Source: Streptomyces odontomachi
GTDB lineage: Bacteria; Actinomycetota; Actinomycetes; Streptomycetales; Streptomycetaceae
NCBI RefSeq assembly: GCF_024435355.1
Contig: NZ_JAMJWG010000008.1
Span: forward strand, 62,001 to 126,000
Length of the DNA: 64,000 bases
Reading direction: 5' to 3'
Shown: piece after piece, positions 25,057 to 33,655 of the stretch
How positions within the stretch are numbered: the stretch's first letter is position 1
Layout: each line of letters begins with the position of its first letter
Notes under the pieces: model-generated
Told to the model about the DNA's origin: nothing
The model's input: only the letters and a program-made list of their open reading frames with translations
The model's database searches: none
Made by a program: the position numbers and the translations under genes

Positions 25057-25665
25057 ATGACCGCCGTGACCACCACCGCTCGCTTCCGCAAGTACACCGT
25101 CGCCGGCATCGTCACCGCCGGTGCGGCCACCGCCATCGCCACGCTGGCCCCGGCCCCGGCGCACGCCGCCACCCCGGCCCCCACGCACGCCACCGCGAGC
25201 GTCTCGACCGCCACCGTGGCCGACAAGGCCGGCAAGGGCGACAAGGGTGACGCGAAGGGCGACAAGAAGGCCGGCGCCAAGAGCACGCAGCAGAAGCAGT
25301 CCACCAAGGTCGCCAAGCTCGTCGCGCACGGCAAGAAGACGTACGGCAACGACCTGGACGGCTGGATCAAGACGGCGCTGGACGTGATGCACGCCAAGCA
25401 CATCCCCGGCAGCTACCACGGGATCCACAAGAACATCATCCGCGAGTCGGGCGGCAACCCCGTGGCCCAGAACAACTGGGACATCAACGCCCAGAACGGC
25501 GTGCCGTCCAAGGGCCTGCTCCAGGTGATCCAGCCCACCTTCGACACCTACCACGTCAAGGGCACCAAGAACTCGCTGACGGACCCGGTCGCCAACATCG
25601 TGGCCGCCTGTAACTACGCGGCCGACCGGTACGGCTCGATGGACAACGTCAACTCCGCCTACTGA
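25057..25665 (+). CDS. Secreted SLT-type lytic transglycosylase domain protein
   Basis: A 202-residue protein with ATG after GGAGAGGTACGCCC. A signal peptide covers residues 1-38 (TLAPAPAHAA). A Lys/Gly/Asp-rich linker follows (GKGDKGDAKGDKKAG). The catalytic domain (about 105-202) resembles actinomycete SLT/lysozyme-like domains: the proposed acid is E130 in IIRESGGNP, followed by NNWDINAQ, KGLLQVIQPTF and ACNYAADRYGS. It should cleave peptidoglycan glycan strands outside the membrane during growth or spore wall remodelling. A strong terminator follows. Confidence 0.87.
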   Translation: MTAVTTTARFRKYTVAGIVTAGAATAIATLAPAPAHAATPAPTHATASVSTATVADKAGKGDKGDAKGDKKAGAKSTQQKQSTKVAKLVAHGKKTYGNDLDGWIKTALDVMHAKHIPGSYHGIHKNIIRESGGNPVAQNNWDINAQNGVPSKGLLQVIQPTFDTYHVKGTKNSLTDPVANIVAACNYAADRYGSMDNVNSAY

Positions 25666-25721
25666 TCGGACCGAGCACCCACTGATCGGGCTGGGGCGAC
25701 CGTCCCCCACGTTCCATGACA

Positions 25722-25762
25722 AGCCCCCTGGCCTGCGGTTTCACGCCGCAGGCCAGGGGGCT
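25722..25762. terminator. Strong bidirectional terminator hairpin
   Basis: A perfect 17-bp stem (AGCCCCCTGGCCTGCGG and its complement) around a 7-nt loop is followed by TTTC on the plus strand. It lies between the convergent SLT and XRE genes and can serve both. Confidence 0.9.
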
Positions 25763-25790
25763 TTCGGGTGTCATGGCAGACCGCTGCGGG

Positions 25791-26777
25791 TCAGCTCGCG
25801 GCAGCGGCAGCGGCGGCGGGGGCCTGCGACGGCGAGCGGGCGGGGCGGAGTTCGGGTGCCCCGTCGGGGTGGCCCGAGGGTGTCGGCTCCGCGCGGGTGG
25901 CCGGCGGGTGCGGGGCCTCCAGGCGGAGCATGGCCTCCTCGTCCGGGGTGCCGGGGGCCGCCTGGTAGACCACCATCCGCTGGCCACCCGTCCGGGCCAG
26001 CTGCATGACCTCGTAGGTCAGGGTCATCGGGCCGGCCTTCGGGTGCTGGAAGGACTTCTGTCCGCCGCCACGCTCGCAGACGTCGTACCGCTCCCAGAGC
26101 CGTGCGAACTCCGGCGACTTCAGCACCAGCTCGCCGACGAGCGCCGTCAGCTCGGGGTCGTCCGGGTCGGCGCCGGCGACCGCCCGCAGATGCGCCACCG
26201 AGCGGGCGACGGTGTCCTCCCGCGGTTCGTAGAGCGTCCGTCCGACCGGGTGGAGGAAGAGGTAGCGGGTGATGTTGCGCTGGTGCTCCGGGCAGTCCCA
26301 GAGCCCGGGCATCAGCCGGCGGCCCGGTGGGTTCGCTGCCAGGACGCGGTTGTACCGGCTCACCACGTAGGCCGGCAGCGGGCGTACCGACTCCAGCATC
26401 CGCAGGACCGAGTCGCGGACGGTGTGGTCCGTGCAGGCCGGCAGCTCGGAGGGCCGGCCGGAGGCCAGCTCGGCGAGCTCGTGGAGCCGCTCGTACGCAT
26501 CGCCGCGCAGGCGCAGGGCCCGGCCGAGTGCGTCCACGACGGCGGGCGACGGGTTGACCTCGCGACCGCGCTCCAGGCGGATGTAGTAGTCCACGCTCAC
26601 CCCGGCCAGCGCGGCCAGTTCCTCCCGGCGCAGTCCGGGAGTGCGGCGCAGGCCGGCGCCGGTCGGGAGGCCGACGTCCTCCGGGCGCACCTGCGCCCTG
26701 CGGGCCTTCAGATATCTACCGAGTTCGGTACCCCGCGTGTCCGTTGCTGCTGCCATTTCACCGATTGTGGCAGGCAT
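25791..26777 (-). CDS. XRE-family regulator with MmyB-like ligand domain
   Basis: A 328-residue protein. I chose the ATG after GGGCGGA; an ATG seven codons later is possible. Residues ~20-95 form an XRE helix-turn-helix (LGRYLKARRAQV, RREELAALAGVSVDYYIRLERGR), followed by the MmyB-like sensor domain (LPAYVVSRYNRVLAANP, ITRYLFLHPVGRTLY, SPEFARLWERYDV, GPMTLTYEVMQL), a PAS-related module. The last ~40 residues are low-complexity Pro/Ala. It is divergent from an MFS exporter, its likely target; this pairing is common in streptomycetes and usually gives ligand-induced efflux. Confidence 0.88.
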   Translation of the reverse strand: MPATIGEMAAATDTRGTELGRYLKARRAQVRPEDVGLPTGAGLRRTPGLRREELAALAGVSVDYYIRLERGREVNPSPAVVDALGRALRLRGDAYERLHELAELASGRPSELPACTDHTVRDSVLRMLESVRPLPAYVVSRYNRVLAANPPGRRLMPGLWDCPEHQRNITRYLFLHPVGRTLYEPREDTVARSVAHLRAVAGADPDDPELTALVGELVLKSPEFARLWERYDVCERGGGQKSFQHPKAGPMTLTYEVMQLARTGGQRMVVYQAAPGTPDEEAMLRLEAPHPPATRAEPTPSGHPDGAPELRPARSPSQAPAAAAAAAS

Positions 26778-27006
26778 GCGTCCGCCCTGGGGGGCCGTGT
26801 CAGTACCTGGAACGCCACACCCGGGTACAGCGCGGTCTGCCGCGCGATGCCGAACCGGTTGAGAGTTGGTCCCGGAGCGGGCGGCGCGACCGCCGGGGCC
26901 CAGGGGGTGCAGGACACCGGACCGCGGCCCTGGTGGAAACGCCGCCGCCCGCCGATCACCCGTGACGGACCCCGTCAACCATGCCTGCCTCGCCCAGGAG
27001 ATCGCC

Positions 27007-28515
27007 ATGCCCGCCACCGCGTCCCCCACCACTTCCCCGGCACCGTCCACCACCACCGCCACAGTCACCGCCCCCGCCCGCCGGCACGGCCCCGCGGTCT
27101 CGACGCGCAGGCTCCGGCCACGACAGCCGGAGCGGGGCAGACCGGCCGCCCCGCGCGGCGGCGGCCCCGCCGCGCCGCGTCGGGCAGGCGTCGCGCTGGT
27201 CGCCTCGCTCCTCGGGTTCACGGTGATCACCATCGACGTCTCGGCAGTGAACATCGCGTTGCCCGCGATCCGGGACTCCCTCAGCGGTGGGATGGCCGGG
27301 CTGCAATGGGTGGTGGACGCGTACACCCTGATGTTCGCCGCCCTGATGCTCTCCGCCGGCGCCATCGCCGACCGCGCGGGCGCCCGCCGCGCCTACGCCT
27401 GGGGCGTGGCCCTGTTCACCCTCGCCTCCCTCGGCTGCGCGCTCGCACCCGGCATCGGCGTGCTGATCGCGGCGCGCGTGGCGCAGGGCGGTGCGGCCGC
27501 GGTCGTGATGCCGGCCTCGCTGGCGCTGGTCAGGCAGTCCTACGAGGACGCCCGGGAGCGGGCCCGCGCCATCGCGCTGTGGACGGTCGGCGGCTCGGTG
27601 GCGATGGCCGCAGGGCCGGTGCTGGGCGGGCTGCTCACCGAGTCGGCCGGCTGGCGGGCGGTCTTCCTGCTCAATCTGCCGGTGGGCCTGGTGATACTCG
27701 GCCTGCTGGTCCGGGTGCCGGGCTCCCCGCGCCGCCCCGCAGCGCTGGACGGCGGCGGCCAGCTGACCGCCGTGCTGGCCCTGGCCGGGCTCGCCTTCAC
27801 GGTGATCGAGGGGGGCCACCTGGGCTGGACCAGCCCCCTCGTCGTGGGCGCCGCCGTGCTCGCCGTCGCCTCCGGGATCGCCTTCCGCGTGGTGGAGTCC
27901 CGGCACCGCCAGCCCATGGTTCCGCTCGCCATGCTGCGGGATCGCAAGGTGAACATCCCGCTGCTGGTCGGTTTCGCCGTCAACGCCGCCTTCTACGGCG
28001 GGATCTTCCTGCTCGGTCTCTACTACCAGCAGCTCCGGGGGATGTCGGAGACAGCGGCCGGGCTGATGTTCGTCCCGATGTCGGCGGTGGTGACGGTCTC
28101 CAACCTGCTCTCGCCGCGCCTGGCGGAGCGGATCGGGCGGCGGCCGGTGATCGTCGCCGGTCAGCTGGTCTTCAGCGGGGCGATGCTGGCCATGCTGCCG
28201 CTGGCCGCGCACACCCCCGTGTGGCTGGTGCTGGTCCTGCTGCTCCCGCTCAGCGTGGGTGGGGCGCTCACGGTTCCCGCGCTGACCGCGCTGCTGATCG
28301 ACGCTGCCCCGGGTGAGCGCGCCGGGACCGCGTCGGGGCTGCTCAACTCCCTCCGGCAGACCGGCGGCGCCCTCGCCGTCGCCCTCTTCGGCAGCCTGCT
28401 CGCCGGCCCCGACGGTGGCTTCTCCCTGCCGGGCATGCGCCTCGGCCTGCTCACCGTCGCCGCCCTCCTCCTCGTCACCGCCGGCCTCTCCCGCCTCTTC
28501 CTGCCCCGCGGCTGA
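27007..28515 (+). CDS. MFS drug-resistance transporter (EmrB/QacA, DHA2 family)
   Basis: A 502-residue transporter with ATG well placed after AGGAGATCGCC; the longer open frame upstream is not coding-like. A ~50-residue Pro/Arg-rich cytoplasmic start precedes about 14 membrane helices. The DHA2 signatures are present: DVSAVNIALPAIRDSL in helix 1, QWVVDAYTL, GAIADRAGARRAY between helices 2 and 3, and a helix-5 GPVLGGLL antiporter motif. It probably exports a toxic compound using the proton gradient under control of the divergent XRE regulator. Confidence 0.9.
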   Translation: MPATASPTTSPAPSTTTATVTAPARRHGPAVSTRRLRPRQPERGRPAAPRGGGPAAPRRAGVALVASLLGFTVITIDVSAVNIALPAIRDSLSGGMAGLQWVVDAYTLMFAALMLSAGAIADRAGARRAYAWGVALFTLASLGCALAPGIGVLIAARVAQGGAAAVVMPASLALVRQSYEDARERARAIALWTVGGSVAMAAGPVLGGLLTESAGWRAVFLLNLPVGLVILGLLVRVPGSPRRPAALDGGGQLTAVLALAGLAFTVIEGGHLGWTSPLVVGAAVLAVASGIAFRVVESRHRQPMVPLAMLRDRKVNIPLLVGFAVNAAFYGGIFLLGLYYQQLRGMSETAAGLMFVPMSAVVTVSNLLSPRLAERIGRRPVIVAGQLVFSGAMLAMLPLAAHTPVWLVLVLLLPLSVGGALTVPALTALLIDAAPGERAGTASGLLNSLRQTGGALAVALFGSLLAGPDGGFSLPGMRLGLLTVAALLLVTAGLSRLFLPRG

Positions 28516-28517
28516 CC

Positions 28518-28536
28518 CCCCGTGCGGCGCACGGGG
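28518..28536. terminator. Terminator hairpin between convergent genes
   Basis: CCCCGTGC and GCACGGGG pair over 8 bp directly after the MFS stop. A second imperfect palindrome (GGCGTGG to CACGCC) follows by 28558. Both lie between convergent genes and can stop transcription in either direction. Confidence 0.6.
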
Positions 28537-28595
28537 CGTGGTCACCCTGGTCACGCCACCCGTGTCCTGGAGCGACATCCCGCCGTCGCCCGGCA

Positions 28596-30185
28596 TCACC
28601 CGCTCTCGCGCACCGCCGGAGGTGCACCGGCGCCGTGGTGCCGGGCCTGCGCGCGGAGTGTCTTCTTGTCCACCTTGCCGACCCCGTTCACCGGGAGTGC
28701 CTCGACGACCTCGATACGGGCAGGGGCGTGGATCCGGGACAGGGCCCCCGCGACATGGGTGCGCAGGGCCTCGGCGTCGGGAGGTAGCCGGGGATCGGCG
28801 GGCACCACGAAGGCCATGGGCACCTCGCCCAGGTCGTGGTGCGGTGCCCCGACCACCGCCGCCTCCCTCACCTGCGGGTGCACCGTCAGTGCGGTCTCGA
28901 TGGCATACGGCGAGAGGTTCTCCCCGCCGCGGATGACGACGTCCTTCAGTCGCCCGGTCACCGACAGGTAGCCGTCCGCGTCCAGGCTGCCGAGGTCGCC
29001 CGTGTGCAGCAGCCCGTCGCGTACCGGGCCGTCGCCGCCGGTGTCGCCCTCGTAGCCGCGCATCACGGTCGGACCGCCGATACAGATCTCGCCCTCGGCA
29101 CCGGGCGGCACGTCCCGGCCGGTGGAGGGATCGAGGATCCGGACCTGCTGGCCGGCGAGCACCGTGCCGACGGTGCCGCGGCGCGGCGCGTGCGGCGGGT
29201 TCATCGCGGTGGTGCAGGTGGCCTCGGACAGTCCGTACGACTGGATCAGGGGCACGCCGAAGGCGGTCTCGATCTGGTCGTGCTGGGCAGCGGTCAGCGG
29301 CGCCGAACCGCAGCGCAGCAGCCGCAACGGGGAGTGCGCGCTGCCCGGCCGCAGATGCGGCAGCATCCGCAGGTACATCGTGGGGACGCCGGTGAGGATG
29401 GTCGGCTGGAAGTGGTCGATCTGGTCCTCGACCGCTGCGGCGCGGAACCGTGCCACGAGTGCGATGCTCGCGCCGGCCAGCAGGGGGGCGAGGATCTGGT
29501 TGTTGACGCCGTTGGTGTGGTGCAACGGCATCAGGTGCAGCAGCCGGTCGTCGGGGGTGAGCCCGGTGTGCGCCACGACCCCGCGGGCGTGCGCGAGGAG
29601 GTTCCCGCGGGTCAGCCGGATGCCCTTGGGCGCGCCCGTGCTGCCGGACGTGAACAGCAACAGTGCCGGCGCGGACGGCTCGCACGGGGGGAGCGCGAGA
29701 GGGTCGAGAGGGTCCTCGGTGCCGTCGAGTACGGCCTCCAGCGGGGTCACCGCGGGGCCGGCCTCCGGTGCGGTCGGCGCGGGTCCGTCGGGTGCCGTGC
29801 GCGGCTCCCGGAGTCGGGCCGGGTCGGCCAGCAGCAGGGAGATCCCGAACTCGGCGGCCGGGTCTGCCGCCTGCGACGCGGAGAGACGGGGGTCGAGGAC
29901 GCAGCCGCAGTGTCCCGCGCGCACCGCGGCGAGCAGGGCCACGACCTGCGGGACCCCCTTCTCCGCCGCGATGCCGACCGTCGACCCGGGCGGCAGGCCG
30001 AGGGCGCTCAGGCCCGCCGCGGCCCGCTCGACGCGCCGGGCGAGGTCCCGGTAGGTCACCGGCCCCTCGTCGTCCAGCAGCGCGACCCGGTCGTGGCGCG
30101 CGTGCCGCTCCAGCGCGTCGGTGAGCTCACCCACCAGGTCGCGGTCCTCGGGGGCGCCGGGGCGCCGGGTGGTCGGCGCGCTCAT
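28596..30185 (-). CDS. AMP-forming acyl-CoA synthetase
   Basis: A 529-residue member of the ANL adenylating superfamily. Key motifs in order: the P-loop-like LLFTSGSTGAPKGI (about 175-188), LHHTNGVNNQ, YGLSEAT, a hinge segment GRLKDVVIRGGENLSPYAIE, and the C-terminal adenylation lysine near NGVGKVDKKTL. It activates a carboxylic acid to its CoA thioester. It is the last gene of a six-gene overlapping operon with CoA-transferases and an enoyl-CoA hydratase, so it likely primes the substrate or an intermediate for that pathway. The start overlaps the previous stop by four bases. Confidence 0.9.
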   Translation of the reverse strand: MSAPTTRRPGAPEDRDLVGELTDALERHARHDRVALLDDEGPVTYRDLARRVERAAAGLSALGLPPGSTVGIAAEKGVPQVVALLAAVRAGHCGCVLDPRLSASQAADPAAEFGISLLLADPARLREPRTAPDGPAPTAPEAGPAVTPLEAVLDGTEDPLDPLALPPCEPSAPALLLFTSGSTGAPKGIRLTRGNLLAHARGVVAHTGLTPDDRLLHLMPLHHTNGVNNQILAPLLAGASIALVARFRAAAVEDQIDHFQPTILTGVPTMYLRMLPHLRPGSAHSPLRLLRCGSAPLTAAQHDQIETAFGVPLIQSYGLSEATCTTAMNPPHAPRRGTVGTVLAGQQVRILDPSTGRDVPPGAEGEICIGGPTVMRGYEGDTGGDGPVRDGLLHTGDLGSLDADGYLSVTGRLKDVVIRGGENLSPYAIETALTVHPQVREAAVVGAPHHDLGEVPMAFVVPADPRLPPDAEALRTHVAGALSRIHAPARIEVVEALPVNGVGKVDKKTLRAQARHHGAGAPPAVRESG

Positions 30186-30916
30186 CGCAGCACCACCGAA
30201 GCGTCGGCCTCGAAGGAGCCGTCGGGGTCCAGCTCGGTGAGGGCGGCGGCCTCCGCCGCGGTGGGCGGCGCGGTCGGGCCGGCGCCGTCGTGGAGCAGGA
30301 TCTCGAACGCGGTGCGCTCGCGTACCTCGTCGAGGGTCACCTCGGGGTGCCAGGAGGCCAGGCGCAGCCGGTCACCGTCGTGGACGAAGACCGCGATCGG
30401 CGTGACGACGCCGTGCATGCCGCCGGCCGCGGTGCGGAAGTCGAGCCGCTCGACCAGCGTGCGGGGCGAGTGCTCGGTCCGCCAGGTGCAGGACCGCCTG
30501 GCCGTGGGCAGCATCACCGAACCCCCGCCGCCGCCCGGCAGCCGCACCTTCGGCCGATGCCAGTCGCCGATGCAGGACACGTTGGTGTCGCCGCGTCCGT
30601 CCACCTGTGCGGCGCCGAGGAAGCACAGGTCCATCCCGCCGCGGGTGCACAGGTCGTAGAAGTCCTCGTTGGCGAAGATGGCCCGGCTGTGCTCGGCGAG
30701 CAGCGGATCGGAACTGGAGATCGGCACGGCCGAAGGGCGGGGGTCCACGCCGCCCGCCACGTTGAGGTACGTGAACGGGAAGTCGTACGCCTCCTTGGCC
30801 AGCAGGCAGGCCAGCATCGGCAGTGTCGAGTTGACGCCGCTGAACGTGACCTCGTGCGGCCGTACGAAGCGCGCCAGGTTCGTGACGAGGTAGGAGAACG
30901 GCGACCAGGTGCTCAT
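30182..30916 (-). CDS. CoA-transferase family I, subunit B (IpdB/GctB-like)
   Basis: A 244-residue partner of the next gene, with ATGA overlaps at both ends. It has the class I CoA-transferase fold signature (FLGAAQVDGRGDTNVSCIGDWHRPKVRLPGGGG). I do not see the S-E-N-G type stretch carrying the catalytic glutamate of true CoA-transferases. The same loss is known in IpdB, where the IpdAB complex is a ring-opening hydrolase of steroid C/D-ring degradation rather than a transferase. The gene order (hydratase, A, B) matches that of echA20-ipdA-ipdB in mycobacteria. Either a transferase or an IpdAB-like C-C hydrolase is therefore possible. Confidence 0.8.
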   Translation of the reverse strand: MSTWSPFSYLVTNLARFVRPHEVTFSGVNSTLPMLACLLAKEAYDFPFTYLNVAGGVDPRPSAVPISSSDPLLAEHSRAIFANEDFYDLCTRGGMDLCFLGAAQVDGRGDTNVSCIGDWHRPKVRLPGGGGGSVMLPTARRSCTWRTEHSPRTLVERLDFRTAAGGMHGVVTPIAVFVHDGDRLRLASWHPEVTLDEVRERTAFEILLHDGAGPTAPPTAAEAAALTELDPDGSFEADASVVLR

Positions 30917-31737
30917 CGGGTCACCTCCGGGCCGGCGGTCATGTGGTCCTCCAGAGTGTGGTCAGCGGCGTCCAGATAGGCCGAGACCGCGTCGTAGTCG
31001 ACGCCGTAGTCGGGCCAGCAGGACCCGGGCCATGCGCCGCGCGGCACGATCGAGACCGCGTCGACCATGAAGCCCGGGACCAGCGTCAGCTCGGGCCGCT
31101 GTTCGAACTCCGCGGCGTCGACCAGCCGTTCCGCCACCACGAGGACCTTGCGGGACGCGCGGGTCATGATGCGGTCCCAGTGCGTGGTGCCGAAGACCCG
31201 GGCGTCGCCCTCGGCGGTGACCTCGTTGGCGTGGATCACGGCGACGTCCGGGCGGATCGCGGGGATCACGTACACCGCGGCACCGCTGCCGTAGGGGTCG
31301 GCCATCCGCACCCAGCCGTTCAGCTCGACCAGATCGGAGCCGTGCACGCCGCCGACCGGCTGGAACGGCACGCCGAACGCCGCTGCGCGCAGCCCGGCGG
31401 TGAGGGTGGCACACGCGTGCTCCTCCAGTTCTACGGCGTGCGTCTCGACTGCCCTGCGGTACCACGGAGCGAGGCCGAAGTTGCCCTCCAGCGCGACGAT
31501 CCCGGCCCTGGCCCGCTTGACCGCGCCGGCCCGGCAGAGCAGGTCGATGTCGTACCCGGGCGACTGCTTCACTATCTCCAGGCCGCTGCGACCTGCCCGG
31601 ATCAACTCTCTGACCAGGGCGAACGGTCCGCGGTGCAGGAAGCTGCCGCCCAGTGCGACCGAGTCGCCGTCATGGATCCGGGCGGCGAGATCGGGCAGCG
31701 GGACGACTTTCGTCGCGGGTTCTCGATGGGTGCTCAA
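30913..31737 (-). CDS. CoA-transferase family I, subunit A (IpdA/GctA-like)
   Basis: A 274-residue protein starting at TTG with an excellent GGAGGAG site four bases upstream and a TTGA overlap with the hydratase stop. The family signature is visible: PDLAARIHDGDSVALGGSF, a Gly-rich substrate loop, NFGLAPWYRRAVE, GVPFQPVGGVHGSDL and AVIHANEVTAEGDARVFG. It works as a complex with subunit B, moving CoA between acids or cleaving a CoA-bound ring. Confidence 0.82.
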   Translation of the reverse strand: MSTHREPATKVVPLPDLAARIHDGDSVALGGSFLHRGPFALVRELIRAGRSGLEIVKQSPGYDIDLLCRAGAVKRARAGIVALEGNFGLAPWYRRAVETHAVELEEHACATLTAGLRAAAFGVPFQPVGGVHGSDLVELNGWVRMADPYGSGAAVYVIPAIRPDVAVIHANEVTAEGDARVFGTTHWDRIMTRASRKVLVVAERLVDAAEFEQRPELTLVPGFMVDAVSIVPRGAWPGSCWPDYGVDYDAVSAYLDAADHTLEDHMTAGPEVTR

Positions 31738-32486
31738 CGCTCTCCTCCTGCGGCCTTCGTGGTTCCAGCGGTTCCGGCCAGGTAGGCGCGGATCCGCTCG
31801 CGCAGTCCCGGTTCCGCGGCCGAGCGGACGAGGTGGGCCAGGTCCTCGTCGGGCCGGGCGTCGGCGAGCGCCCGGTGGAAGAGGGCGCGTGCCGTGGGGG
31901 TGATGGCGCCGGTCTCGCGTGCCACGGTGTGCGCGATGCCCTCCCACGCGTCGGTTTCGGCGATCGCCGTGATGAGGCCGGTGCGCTCGGCCTCGTCGGC
32001 GTCGAGGGTCCGCCCGGCGGCCTGGATCGCGCGTGCCGTGTCGGCCCCGACGCGGGCGGCGAGCCGGCGGGTGCCGAGCACGATGCCGAAGGCCAGTCCT
32101 GGCAGCCGGAACCGGGTTCCGGGGGCGGCGATCCGGTGCGTGCAGGCACAGACCAGGTCGGCGCCGGCGCCGAAGACCCGGCCGTGGGCGAGTGCCAGCG
32201 TGGCGAAGGGCGCGTCGTGCACCGCCTGGAGCAGCTGTTCGATGCGGACGAAGCGGTGCAGCAGGTCTCCGTCGGACTGTTCGGCCAGCCGGCTGAGGTC
32301 GAAGCCGGCGCTGAACCCGGGCCCGGCACCCCGCAGGACGACGAGGTCGGTCGGCTCGGTCCGGGCCGCCGTGAGCTGCTCGATTAGCCGCTCCACCAGC
32401 TCGGGGTCGAGCGCGTTGTGCTTTTCGGGCCGGTTCAGGGTGAGGGTGAGCACGGTGTCGCGCCGGTCCGCGTGCAGCACGGTCAT
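31734..32486 (-). CDS. Enoyl-CoA hydratase/isomerase family protein
   Basis: A 250-residue crotonase-fold enzyme. The ATG overlaps the CaiB-type gene stop (ATGA). Oxyanion-hole segments are GAGPGFSAGFDLSRL (about 55-70) and LALAHGRVFGAGADLVCACTHRIA (about 98-121). The family hydratase glutamates are not both obvious: after GAGAD the usual Glu is replaced. The reaction may therefore be isomerisation, C-C hydrolysis or another crotonase chemistry. It sits next to IpdAB-like genes, as EchA20 does in steroid catabolism. Confidence 0.85.
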   Translation of the reverse strand: MTVLHADRRDTVLTLTLNRPEKHNALDPELVERLIEQLTAARTEPTDLVVLRGAGPGFSAGFDLSRLAEQSDGDLLHRFVRIEQLLQAVHDAPFATLALAHGRVFGAGADLVCACTHRIAAPGTRFRLPGLAFGIVLGTRRLAARVGADTARAIQAAGRTLDADEAERTGLITAIAETDAWEGIAHTVARETGAITPTARALFHRALADARPDEDLAHLVRSAAEPGLRERIRAYLAGTAGTTKAAGGER

Positions 32487-33649
32487 GACGCCCTCCGCCC
32501 GGTGGCCGGTACCGCCATCGCGCCGAGCACCTCGTCGGTGTGCTCGCCGAGCGCGGGAGGCGGGCGGAGCGGTCCGTGCGGGCGGCCGTCGATCCACAGG
32601 GGCGGGCCGAACGTCTCGGTCGTGTCCCCGGACGGCAGGGTCAGCGGCCGGACCCAGCCCATGTGCTCGACCTGCGGGTCGGCCAGTGCCTGGGAGTAGG
32701 TGTTGATCGGGGCGCAGGGGACCTTGGCCGCGCGGAACGTGGTGAGCAGCTCGTCCACCGTCCGGTCGGCGAAGGCCTCTTCCAGGATCTCGCGCAGCGC
32801 GTCCTGGTGGCGCGAGCGCAGCTCGGTCGTGGCGAACCGTGCGTCGTGGACCAGCTCAGGACGGTCCACGGCGGCGCAGGTCGCCGCGAAGAGGGAGTTG
32901 TTGCCGGCGGCGAGCGCGAGGTGCCCGTCGGCGGTACGGAACGCCTGGTAGGGGGCGTTGCGCGGGTGGGCGGACCCGAGCTTGACCGGGTCGGCGCCGC
33001 TGCCGAAGAACTGGCTGGTCTGGAGGGCGGCGACGGCGAGCGAGCAGCCGAACATCGAGGCGTCGATGTGCCCGCCCTGCCCGGTACGCGTGCGGTCCCG
33101 CAGCGCGGCGGCGACGGCGAAGGCGGCGTAGAGGCCGGTGGTGAAGTCGGCTATCGGCACCCCGCACTTCACCGGGTCGCCGCCGGGTTCCCCGGTGACG
33201 CTCATGATTCCGGACATGGCTTGCAGGGTGAGGTCGAAGCCGCCCTCGGCGGCGCGCGGTCCGGACTGGCCGAAGGCCGATATCGAGCAGTAGACCAGGC
33301 CGGGGTTGCCCTCCCGGACCGTGTCGTGGTCCAGGCCGAGGCGGGCCATCACTCCGGGCCGGTTGTTCTCGACGACGACGTCGGCGCCGGCGATCAGCTC
33401 CCGCGCGGCAGCCTGTCCCCCGGGGTCCTTCAGGTCGAGCGCGACCGAGCGCTTGTTGCGGTTGAGCGAGGCGAAGTTCTCGCTGTAGCCGGAGGTGATC
33501 GGCGGCCAGGCGCGCATCGAGTCCCCGGCGGCGGGGTGTTCGACCTTGATCACGTCCGCCCCCATGTCGGCGAGCAGCATCCCGCAGAACGGGCCTGCCG
33601 CCACGGAGCAGAACTCGATGACCTTGATGCCGTCGAGGAAACCCGTCAT
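32483..33649 (-). CDS. CaiB/BaiF (type III) CoA-transferase
   Basis: A 388-residue protein of the formyl-CoA transferase/CaiB fold. It opens with LDGIKVIEFCSVAAGPFCGMLLADMGADVIKVE. The nucleophile Asp is D168 in PIADFTTGLYA. Other matches are NRNKRSVALDLK and the C-terminal CAPINTYSQAL. These enzymes transfer CoA between carboxylic acids without ATP. It is the first catabolic gene after the regulator, six bases after the iclR stop, so it likely activates the imported acid. Confidence 0.92.
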   Translation of the reverse strand: MTGFLDGIKVIEFCSVAAGPFCGMLLADMGADVIKVEHPAAGDSMRAWPPITSGYSENFASLNRNKRSVALDLKDPGGQAAARELIAGADVVVENNRPGVMARLGLDHDTVREGNPGLVYCSISAFGQSGPRAAEGGFDLTLQAMSGIMSVTGEPGGDPVKCGVPIADFTTGLYAAFAVAAALRDRTRTGQGGHIDASMFGCSLAVAALQTSQFFGSGADPVKLGSAHPRNAPYQAFRTADGHLALAAGNNSLFAATCAAVDRPELVHDARFATTELRSRHQDALREILEEAFADRTVDELLTTFRAAKVPCAPINTYSQALADPQVEHMGWVRPLTLPSGDTTETFGPPLWIDGRPHGPLRPPPALGEHTDEVLGAMAVPATGRRAS

Positions 33650-33655
33650 CGGCGC

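Noticed and set aside
26956..29685. 909-codon open frame on the minus strand
   Set aside because: It runs antisense through the MFS gene and out of frame through the acyl-CoA synthetase; composition is Gly/Arg/His-rich and repetitive, typical of a GC-skewed shadow frame.
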